Source: Pogona vitticeps
Taxonomy: Eukaryota; Chordata; Lepidosauria; Squamata; Agamidae
Direction of reading: 5' to 3'
NCBI RefSeq assembly: GCF_051106095.1
Contig: NC_135791.1
Location: 5,280,501 to 5,344,500 of the forward strand
DNA length: 64,000 nucleotides
The first letter of the stretch is position 1, and each line of letters starts with the position of its first letter. Of this stretch, positions 45,611-55,800 are shown piece by piece. A program made the translations under genes and the position numbers. The notes beneath the pieces are model-generated. The model did no database searches and was not told the DNA's origin. It saw nothing but the letters and a program-made list of their open reading frames with translations.

Positions 45611-47116
45611 AGTACTGTATTTAAAAGAGGCAAAGGCTTTTAAAAGCAAGCTCCCCATGTGTGCTAATCAGCTTGTGTTACCATCGAACCATCGTTTTCT
45701 TAATGGCCACTTAACTCAGCTAGCAACCAGGGCCTCCTATCTTCTGCATTTCAGTTCCCTCTGACCCTACCCATGCTATAATATGCATATAAATTGGCCG
45801 ACCACCAAAGCTTGTGGCCTAAGAAAATCGATTACTTGTTAAGGGGCCCAAATGCTCTTTTCCTGTTTCTGATGCAACAGAGAAATCCAGCCAGCCGTCT
45901 GGAACTTGAGAATGTTATCCCAGGAACGTCGTGGGAGTCAGATCTGCTGTGGCGTGAGTGTACAAAGACTAAATTGTTTGTTTATCATCATAGGAGATGA
46001 TAGCCTGATGCTGCTTTCCTCTGCAATTACCAGCACATGACAACACATACAAAGAGAGAGGGAGAGAGGTTGGTTGTTTAAGTTAATAAGCCCTACCACT
46101 GAAAGAGCAACCACACAGAAGCATGCAGTGCTGTTACAAGAGAATTTATCCTGCCTTTGATGTTAATTTCTTCCTGTAGTTAAGGGGGAAAAATTAGCAA
46201 AAAGATTCAGAAAGGGTTTGTTTTTAAGCTTTTGCTCCTTCCAGGCTGTTGAGAGGATGATTCTCTTGCAACCTTCACTGTTCAGAGGAAAATGTTTTTA
46301 AAAACAAAAACAAAATGCAAAGAAATGAAATAAAGACTGGAAATGCATACGAAAACTAGTCTTCCAAATATTTTCCCCTGTGTGAACGTGATTTTTGTTT
46401 GCTTGTTTGGAAAGACCAAAAGCAAAGAGGAGAAGCATTTAGCAATTTTTCCTCTCCTCTTTGTAACTTTATCCTATTTTGTTGTTGTTTCTTTTTTAGA
46501 TGTGGAATCATTTTTAGATGTGGATGTAAACAGCAGCATCCTAACTACACAACCTCAGTTTTGCAGATTTGCAACAGAAATCGGCCACGCACAGTCCCGA
46601 TTGGCCAACTTCTCATCACCAAGATCTCTTTCCTCCATTCCCCAAAAAAGCTGTTTCACAGTCAAGAAAAAAACAGCTTTGATTTTTTTTTTTAAAAAAA
46701 AAGATGGTGATGAATGAACGGTAAAACTCATTGAACGTATAGGGTATATTTAAAAATTGGAAAAAAAAAATGGACTGCCTGCTTGAAGAGATGGTTGTAG
46801 AGCAGTGAGGCTGATGGCTGAGCCAGCACAAGATCATCGGTTCCTCGTGGTGGTTGGTCAGGTGGAAAGCGCAGCGGTCAAAGAACTAGCCATTTTGGTG
46901 CCAAGACTTCACTGTCCCATGGCAGAAGTAAAAATAGCTAGGGTGTTCATATAGCAAGCAAGAATTCCTCTTTCAAATTGCTTTCAATCTTGGGGTGGAG
47001 TGGAATTGCTGGTTTTCAGTATGACGTAGGGTTCATCCTGTGAGTTGCAACTGATCTTTTCAGTAAATTTCGTCATTATGAGAACTTCAGCACATCAGAA
47101 TTTTGCTTACCAAGAA
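45611..47116. other. Intergenic stretch, mostly unassigned
   Basis: About 50 bp of possible CR1 remnant follows the BovB. The remainder is AT-rich with homopolymer runs at about 46684-46700 and no gene. Confidence 0.5.
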
Positions 47117-47515
47117 ATGATTTGAACATGTTTAGCCTTGAGAAAAGAGGACAGAGGGGTGATATGGTAACACTTTTCAAATACCTGAACGGCTGCCCTA
47201 CAGAGGAGGGGCAGGATCTGTTCTTGATCATCCCAGAGTGCAGGACACACAATGAGTTACAGGAAGGGCTCGAGCTACAGGAAGCCAGATTTCGATTGAA
47301 TGTCAGGGAAAAAACTTCCTAACTGTTAGAGCAGTACAGCGATGGAACCCATGGCCTTAAGAGGTGGTGATTGCTCCAATGCCGGGGGCATTCAAGAGAA
47401 ACGTAGACAACCACCTGGCAGATATCCTTTGATTATATTCCTGTGTCGAGCAGGGGGTTGGACTTGATGGCCTTAACGACCCCTTCCAACTTCACTATTC
47501 TATGATTCTATGCAT
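47117..47515 (+). mobile_element. CR1 LINE 3' end
   Basis: It contains the CR1 3' region (CTTGAGAAAAGAGG, CTAACTGTTAGAGCAGTAC, GAGCAGGGGGTTGGACT) and ends in the diagnostic repeat ATTCTATGATTCTATG. Confidence 0.92.
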
Positions 47516-48065
47516 AGGAAGATTAATCCAGAAAGTGTACAGTGACAATCCAGCTATGGAAAGAGTCATTAAGAAAATCAGTCCATTAGACCCTAATTTA
47601 ACTGAAGAAGCCACTATCAGGTCTTCAACCTCTAAACAGTTGTTGTGTTGGGTGGCTTAATCCATGAGAATGTGCATGAAAGACAGTCAATATATTCATC
47701 TCTTTTTTTTAGTGGAAAAATTGAAGTGAGATGCTCTCAGAGTACATTCACACAAGCTCAGCTTCCCTGACAGATAGCCCTGCAGAAAACAGATAGCCTA
47801 CCAAATCATGAGGCAGACTGTTCCTCTGACAAACAGCTCTTAACTAATATAGATTTCTTCCATGGCTAAGCTGAATTGTGTTTCCTTTTAAATCTTCATG
47901 GACTGGATCTGGTCTTGCCTGAAGCCAAAGAGAATAAGGACATTCCATGTTTAACCTCTTAAAAGCTCGTCAAAATGTACAAACGGTGAGTGCGGTTTGC
48001 GACAAAACCTTTCTTTAATATAGCAAAGTGCACTGAAACAGATTTTCAGATCTTTAGGGAAGTAC

Positions 48066-48320
48066 ATGCATGTAAGGAGATTTGCCGTAATTGTTCTGTT
48101 ATTTCCTATATTACTACTAAATGTGTGGTCAACTTTAGAAGACCAGGAAGTGAATGAAAAAAAATCCGTAAAACAGGAAGATAACTCTAATTTAGATATG
48201 CTGGTGTCAGTAATTCCCCTTTCTTCCCTTGATGATCTGAGTTTCATGAGAACAAACCCAAATGTTCATTTACCAAACACCTTCTGGGAGAGGCATATTT
48301 CGGAAATTGTGTGTGTGATG
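48066..48320 (+). other. Unrecognised ORF with signal-peptide-like start
   Basis: From the ATG at 48066 the reading begins MHVRRFAVIVLLFPILLL, an Arg pair followed by a strong hydrophobic core. An acidic, Lys-rich stretch (LEDQEVNEKKSVKQEDN) follows, and then HLPNTFWERHIS. The frame stays open to 48380, but beyond about 48320 it runs into a palindromic repeat (GGGAATCGTAGTCC). No family was recognised. It may be a first exon of a small secreted protein gene or a chance reading; there is no visible promoter or confirmed donor. Confidence 0.2.
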
Positions 48321-49244
48321 AATTTTCAGACTCTGTGTCCCAGAATGCTTCTACCGGCCATGGTATTTTGGGAATCGTAGTCCAAAAAAGTAAACATACC
48401 TTCTCTGAGCTGTCTTAGCAACAGAAAGCATGAGGGTCAGCTGATGGAAAAACTGATGAGGAAGAAAGCTATGATGCTGCATGACAATGACGCCAAGTGG
48501 AAACTCTGGCTGCCGTAACACAGTTGATGTGGCCAGAGGCTAACAAGAATTTGCCCTCTAAACCCGGACAGGTGCAAACAGAGGAGAGAATGCCATCCCA
48601 AATTTCCCCAGGACTTATGCCCAAATTACTCTAGAGTTATGTTCTTCTCAAAAATTCTCCATCAAATCCTTGTGCTCAAGTCCAGCTGCCCCAGATATTC
48701 TAGACCCACTGTTTCCCCAAGGAATTCTGATGCCCATCTACGTATCTCTTTTTTTTCCTCCCTTTTGGGTGCATTCAGTTCCTTTCAATGCAGAAAACGC
48801 TTGGATGGATGGATGCATCTCAATTCAGAGAAGATAATCCGTGTACAGCAGCAAGAGCGAGAAAAGAGTTGCAGCGTTGCATCCAAGTATCACTTATTAT
48901 TCTCAGATGCACAGAACAGTTTGGGGCCTCAGATTATTATAAGCCCCCATAGAATATATGCAATACTTTTCCAAAAATTGTTCTAAAGCAATATATATTT
49001 TGATGAAGCAATGGGGGCTCCCTCTGAAACTTGACCTAGTTTAGTTCCTCGTGGTGCCTTAATCTGGCCCTGATTACACAGATAAAACATCCAACCAAAT
49101 TTGCAAATTTCATATTGGAATGCAGTCTCCCAGGCTATGGGTTAGATGGCAACCCAAACCTTCATTCGTGGCTATTTGGTATTTGGGGTTTTCCTATTTG
49201 GTATTAAAGGACTTCTGCATTTGCTTGATAGAGCCCTAAGGTGA

Positions 49245-49384
49245 ATTGCTGAATAGCTCCATGGTTTAGATACCTACCTGCAGAGCCAGAGGTTGGGAGT
49301 TCAATTCCTCCACTGGGCTTCTTCGACAGGGGTTGGACTTGATGATCCACAGGGGCCCTTCCAGCTCTGCAGTTCTAAGATTCT
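49245..49384 (+). repeat. tRNA-derived SINE with CR1-like tail
   Basis: AATAGCTCCATGGTTTAG, GGGAGTTCAATTCCTCC, GGGTTGGACTTGATGATCC and CTCTGCAGTTCTAAGATTC run in order on the plus strand. Confidence 0.75.
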
Positions 49385-50264
49385 TTTTCTTATTAATTAT
49401 TATTTTTATAAGGTCTTCTTTTAAATGTGCTCGGAGGAAGATCTATTTTCATATATTCAGAGGGACTCAGCCATGATTGAAAGCCCAACAAGAACAAAAA
49501 AAGTCAGACAAAATGCAAAACTCAGAGTTGGGCCAAAGGATTATTAGGATTAATTATGAATGTGCAATATACGCAAGATTGCAGATGCTCTGTAAGTTTT
49601 CCTGGGGCAGCATGGTTAAAAAAAGACCTGGAGGGGAGGGGGAGCATGGAAGTTGGAACACATGGCTGGGTATGATCCAAACTATGGCGGGTGTGGAATG
49701 AATTCCCAGATTGGAAGGTGAGGCTTCATGACTCAGGCAATTGTGCAATGGCCCATGACAGCTGGCAAAGACAACTGGGATGAAGTCACGATGGAGATTC
49801 GCCTTCTTTGCAAATATAACAGCAAGGGGAATAAAAAGCTGAGGGGAGTTTTTGCAACCTCGCAGGCTGCCTTCATAGGTTTGGTTGGGAGGGACCTTTC
49901 TGGGCTGGAGTGACTGTCAATCTATCCAATGCTAACCAATCCTTCCTTTCCTGCCTCTGAATTGAAAGAGAGTCCCGCCTCTCTGCTCAACTCTTTCCCC
50001 TCCCTCTTCAGTCTGTTTGAAGGAGTCAGTCCGCTGAGGCCTTTGTCGAGATGCATTCCCATTGGCTCAGTTTGCTGCTTGATCTGTTGATAACCGTAAG
50101 TAAAGAAAATGGCTTATGTTCTTTCTCTTACAAATGTCTCTCAGTGAGTTACAGAGACTGTAAATGCCAGTTGCTGAGAGAAAATGGATGGTCTCACCTG
50201 CTCACCCAGCTGCCCTTTGTACCATGAACAGGTGAAGGTGGCAGAGTTGGCCTCCCATAGCCTT

Positions 50265-50360
50265 TTTTTTTTTTGAGACGGCCTTGGTTGGGGTGGGTGG
50301 GGAACTCCCAGCCTCTGGCTCTGCAGCCAGAGGCATAAACCACCAAGCCAGGAAGCAGAA
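50265..50360 (-). repeat. SINE head fragment (CR1-tailed family)
   Basis: The minus strand has GGTTTATGCCTCTGGCTGC and CTGGGAGTTCCCC, matching the head of this family, then a long homopolymer (about 50262-50274). Confidence 0.6.
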
Positions 50361-50439
50361 ACAAAGCAGCATAGCTTTCCCACAACCCCCCCCCCCCCAA
50401 GAAAGATCCACATCACACTTGGTACTTTTACATATTGTC

Positions 50440-51110
50440 TTTTTAACGATGGAAGCCCCCTTAGGTCCTTTTAAGGAGAAACGTGAGACAGTAATCGCCA
50501 TCGTCCAAGGAATGAGTGCTAACAGCAAATATTGATTCTGCCAAGAAAAAGATGAAACTGTGTCACACCTCATCTGCGAATGTCCAAAGATTGCAGGGAT
50601 TACAAAGCTAGACACGATAGTGTGGCAAAGTTAGTGCACTAGCCGTTATGCAAAAAATAGAACTTGCCAGCCTCCAAAAACCCATGGGAACATCAGATAG
50701 AGAAGGCGTCAGAACATGAGGAAGTCAAGATCTTGTGGGATTTCCAGATCCAAACGGACAGACGCCTTGAACATAAATGCACCGGACCTAGTAGTCATAG
50801 AAGGAAGAACTGTCCGGGTCATTGATATGGCAATTCCAGGGGATGCCACTGTTGAAAATAAAAAAAATTGGAAAAACTAACCAAGGACAGAGACCTGGCC
50901 ATTAAAATATCTCACCTCTGGAAGAAATACACTTTAGTGGTCCCCTAAAAATTGTAGTCACTGGGGATTGGGGAACAATATCAAGAAATTTCACACAAAG
51001 CTATAAGCAGTTGCAGATCTCAGAAACCACACCATCAGAGCTACAAAAAACCCGGCAATACTGTATTAGGAACAGCATGCATATGTAACAGATACTTAGG
51101 CTTTGGGTCA
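50440..51110 (+). mobile_element. R4/R2-like LINE fragment with restriction-like endonuclease remnant
   Basis: Frame-broken translation shows ETVSHLICECPKIAG, a KARHDSVAK block, FQIQTDRRLE, APDLVVIEGRTVRVIDMAIP and later PLKIVVTGDWGT-like remnants. The RHD...PD...ID.A.PGD series is the restriction-like endonuclease region placed after the reverse transcriptase in R2/R4-group LINEs. It is heavily decayed. Confidence 0.65.
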
Positions 51111-51284
51111 AACCTTGTATTTTTTTTTAAATACCATACCAATCCATGTTTTGACAGTTTTGATTGACTGTACCTGTTGTTTTGATCAACGACCACAACC
51201 ACAACTTTGAGCGTTAGGGATCGGGATGAAACCCGCTAATAATTTATTTATTTATTTATTTATTTTCGGAAGTCTGCACGGTTC

Positions 51285-52830
51285 TTGGAGCAGCCTGCAG
51301 GGCAAGGCGGCCGATGGGAGGAGCTAACCCGAGAAGCCCCGCCCCGCTCGGCGGGCGTGGCGCAAAGGCGCGGGAGACGTCGCCCTGGGTGGGTAGGTTG
51401 GGGGTGTTTCTCCTCCCCGCTGTTGATTGGCTGGGCTTTTGCGGCCGGGGGTGTGGCCGCGCCTACGGGCAGTCCCTCCGCGAATGAAAGCCGGCCTCGA
51501 GTTACGAGCCATTTCATTCATTCGCTTGGGCCAAAAAAAAAAAAAAAAAAAAAGAGGGTTCGCGCCTGGGCTTCGCCGCCGCCGCCACGGAACGATCCGG
51601 TCCCGCTCGCGTTCGGATCCGGCGCTCTGGGTGTCTTTGGGGAGGGTCGGCCGGATTTGGGTTCTCCTCGCGTGGAAGGAGGGGGAAGGCGGGAAGAAGA
51701 CGAAGGACAAGCCGCACGGAGGGAATTTAAAATCATCATTAAAAAAAAAAAAAAACAACCAACAGACCAAACCGCTCCCAAGAAGATCTGGTATATAGAG
51801 ATATTTCCCCCCCCCCCATTTTTTTCTTTCTTTTTTGCCAATGGCCAAAGGGGAAGGAGCGGAAAGCGTTTCATCGGCCGGACTTTTGCAACAAACGATC
51901 CTAAAACAAGAGGAATTTATCCGTCCCAAGGTAAGTAAGCAGACTTTTTTTTTAAAATGCAGTTTTTTGGAGGGGTGGGAAGAGACAGGCTGCCTCCTGC
52001 CAAACTTGGGGCGCAGAGAGAGGAGGAAGGCGCAAGAAAGGGTTGGAAGGGGGTGGGTCGCAACGGGATGGGATAAGGCTGAACCCTTCCGAGGAGTGGA
52101 GGATCGGGGCTCACACGTGCCGCGGATGATCAGGGCGCAATGACTCGGTCGGGATTTCTGGTGCTTTCCCCTACAAGAGAGGGAGAGAAGTCGATTCACC
52201 GCTTTGTTTTGGGGGAAAAAGAGCGTGGGATGGGGCCCCAGGGCTGAATTCTGCCCCTCTTTCTCCCCCCCCCCAATCCGGATCGCGGGGATTCGAATTC
52301 CGTCTCTGGATCGAGGCGGGGAAAGGGACGGAAGGAGAGCCTTCCTTATAAGGTTTCCCTTTCTAATTTGGGAGAGGGAGCCCCCCGGGCGGGACAGACC
52401 CTGCTTCGGAGGCCGGCTCGTGCGGGCCCGAGCCGCCTCCTCCTCAAGGTTAGCCCCGTCGGAGGGTGCCTTTCCCCGGGCGTAACGTGTGAACAGGGCC
52501 TAAAAGGCAGGGCGGTGAGACTGGGCGCGCCGGAGCCACGAGGAGCGGGGTTTGGAGACGTTACTCGGAAAGGAACGTGTCCAAGTTGCGTCTCGCCCCA
52601 AGATCGCAAGGTCTTGCAAGGCACCGTTCGTGGGAAAGCTGCGGGCGGGCTCTTGGCATCCCCACGATCGCTCCCTCTTCGAGCAAGCCCCTCTGAAGGA
52701 AGGCCTGTGGGCTGCTCAAGTTCATTCATAAGAGGAAGGGCAAACTTTCTCTTAAAGGAGCCGCGACCCCTTGGGGGTGGGCGCGCCCTCCCCTCCCCTT
52801 GCAGACGCTCTCTGATTAAAGAGATCATGA
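51285..52830 (+). promoter_or_regulatory. MFSD2A: CpG island promoter of MFSD2A
   Basis: CpG dinucleotides and GC content rise sharply here against an AT-rich surround and continue past exon 1 into intron 1. Visible elements upstream of the ATG are a GC-box run GCCCCGCCCCGC at 51336-51347 and an inverted CCAAT box (ATTGG, 51426-51430). No TATA box was seen at a useful position. A homopolymer A run lies at about 51532-51553. This is a typical broad CpG promoter; the start site cannot be fixed from sequence alone. Confidence 0.8.
51841..51930 (+). CDS. MFSD2A: MFSD2A coding exon 1: cytosolic N-terminus
   Basis: Thirty codons begin MAKGEGAESVSSAGLL and end EEFIRPK, followed by a consensus GTAAGT donor at 51931. 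The distal half diverges from human, as expected for a disordered tail. Confidence 0.95.
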
Positions 52831-55800
52831 TCCTCTTTTTATTTGCCCTCCAAAAAAAAATAATAAAAATGAAGGCCCAGACTCTTAAAAGAACCGAGTT
52901 AAGTGAGTAACGTGTCCCTGGCAAGACATAACCAATGGGACCTGAGAAATCCCAGCCTCTGTGGTGTGGGCTGTTTTGCTGAGCCTTATGCCAGAACCTC
53001 CTGGGCGGCTTTGAGCCGCAAGACTCGTGTTCCCGTTCTCTAAAATGGGCACCTGGGAATGTAGGAAAGAGTCATCTGCCAGGATTCAGGAACGCATGCA
53101 TGCAGGTGGGCTCAGAAAGAGAGAACAGGCTAGGCAAGGGCTGCAGAAATCAAGAGGATGATGGCTTTTGCCAGCCCCTGAGTTAAGGGAAGAGGAATTT
53201 CTTGAATGGAGCAGGTGCAAAACAGCGGGACCACTTGAGAAAGGCGAGGGGAGATTTAAAGACATCAAGGGATGTGTTCCAGATAGAATTGCAATAGAAA
53301 GTTTTTTAAAGCATGCTTTTCAATCTGTAGCGTTTAAAAAACAACCAGTGGCCCAGTTGTACTTTTTTCTCTTGAACTGAGATCTGTGCTTTGGGCTTGT
53401 ATAGTTGGCCCGTTGGCTACAAAGGGTTAAAATGGGTCACTGGGCCTGCAGAGGGGCTGTGCATTTGCTTAAGTAACAACCCCTCTGGGGAGTGAAACAC
53501 AGCGGGGTGGTGGGCAGGGGCTTATGAAATGCTTTGCTAGCTCATTCCAAAAAAACCTTGCAGCATCCCAGCGGAGAAGCTGAAAACCGTGCCCTGCTTG
53601 GCAACGGAACAGGGCATGAAGTTGGCCAAAATGTCCCAACCATGGGGATTGGCATTGAGGCCTGAAATGGACTCCTCAGTCCTGCTAGAATAGATTTTTT
53701 TTCTCCTGCCTGGACCCTAAAAAGGCCTGGAAAACTAGTTATTTCAGAAAGTCTCATGCCATGTCAGATGGGGAGAAGGGCCATTCTGGCTGCTGTAAGG
53801 ACCTGCTTAGTGGCGTGCATTTTCTGGTCCAGAGCACACCAGTGCGGTTCCAGTACGTGTCTCTCTTTTATTCAGCCCCTCCCTCTTCTCTACGCCCTCC
53901 CACCCCAGTCACCAGTTCTGGGGAAGTCACTCCAGCTGTTCTCCCGTAAGGACACACAGCTGTGCTGGCTCACTTAGCTGCTGTCATCGTATGTGCATAC
54001 TGGAGTTTAAGCCCATTCATTGTCTACACATGCTAGTAGTGGTGATGGCATTGCTTCCCCTTTCTACTCCACCTTGCTAGTCTTTCCAGCATGTTTTACT
54101 GAGCTTCTAGCCAACCTCCAAACCAAGCATCCCTTATGCCCTTCTCAACTCTCCCTTCTCAAGCCGAGATCCTGTACAGCCGGGCCGCCATGTGGAGTCT
54201 CGTACGCTAACTTTTTACCCAGTGACTGTACAGATTACAAGCCAGGAAGTGTGAGTTTGTTCCTGCTGCCTCTGCCCGCCCGTTCAGCGCTCACGTCTGC
54301 CAGGAATGGCTCAGTGCAATTGAAGACAGGGCGGTTGCAATGCTAAGAACTGCAGAAAGAAGGCAGAACTGCAGCGGAAGTAACTTGTCCGGCAGGTTAT
54401 GGCTACCAAAATCTTCCCAGTGCAGCTGTAAAGGTTCAGGGGCCCCGTCCTTTTTACACCAGGTTGCTCATCTTTTGCTAAGCATTCATTTAAATAGGAT
54501 GCAGGACTTTAATCAGTCTAAGGCAGAGGCAGGCAGAAAGCAGATCAGGATAGACCGGGAGATCTCTCTGTGATTTGGAGTAGATCTCCAGGAGATTGCA
54601 GCTCAGAAACACTTTAAGAAAAGCATTAATAAGCATAAGCTTGGGTGAGACTAGATGACCCTTAAAACTGGGCACTTTTAGCATTCTGATCTCTCAACCT
54701 CAGCACTCCAAGGATGTAAAATGGGAGAATTCCTTGAATACTTTAAGTGGCTTTTTATTCAGGTCGGTTGGGCTGTTTTAGAATATTTTGTTAGAAGGAT
54801 CCCTTCTGTGAGCTAAATGTGTTGACTTCAACTTTCTGGGACACCATTTTATGTGCTGCTTGCTAGACTACAGAATTCTAGGGTTTGTTTGGTTTTTTTT
54901 AAAAGTATAACTATAATGGATCCCACGTATCTGAATTTAGTCAGCCCCCTACCCTTGCTCTGAAGTGTACATATATTGGCTGTACAGGTATTGCTGTTGC
55001 CATACATTTTTTTTCTGACTTAGTTTCAAGGCATGTGAGATGTTGAAGAAATATTTTGACCACACCTACATACACCCCAAGTGGGTTTCCATGGCCAAGT
55101 GGGGGTTTGAATCCAGGTCTCCTAGTCCGACACTCTATCCCGACACCACCCGGGTTCGTGTATATCCTCAAAAGTACATATGAAGTTCCTTGAGCGTACG
55201 GCCCTTTAAACAAGTGTGTTCAGGGTAGCACCTTTAAGATGGCAACAAGGATGTGAAAGCATACAGTAAATGTAATGAAAAGACTTATGATTCTTGCCAA
55301 GGAAAAATCTCTGAAGTAATTTAGTGTGTTTGTGGTGACACTTCTGAACCTGTAAGGTCCCCTTCGTGTGGTTCTGCACTGAGAGAAACCACCGGGTGTT
55401 CCTGCGGTTGATTTGGTATTCGCCTTGAAAGGTGCTACTGCTGTGTTTGAATCTAATCCTGGCAGGTAGTATTTTGAAGTTTGAAAGATTAATAATAATA
55501 CAGCATCATCATCATCATCATCTTAGAACTGCACAGCTGGAAGTGACCCTATGTCTTATTAAGCTCAACCCCTGGCAAGGAGGCCCAGCCAGGAATCGAA
55601 CTCCCAGCCTCTAAATCACTGGGCTATCTAGATAGTTAAATTTAGGGGGGAAAACGAAAGTAAGGAGTGGCTTCTGATTATAACTTTTACTCAGAATTCT
55701 TGAAACATTTATTACATTGTTATTTTCTTCTCTAAAGTTTTCAGAGCGGCACCTTTCCCCCCTTCCCATCTTTGACCGGTCCTCAAACAAACAAACAAAA

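Noticed and set aside
51324-52199. 291-residue minus-strand ORF over the CpG island
   Set aside because: It is antisense to MFSD2A exon 1 and owes its length to GC-rich, stop-poor sequence; no domain recognised.
52346-52924. Overlapping 180-192-residue ORFs on both strands in MFSD2A intron 1
   Set aside because: Both strands are open because the CpG island lacks stop codons; composition is typical of chance GC-rich frames.
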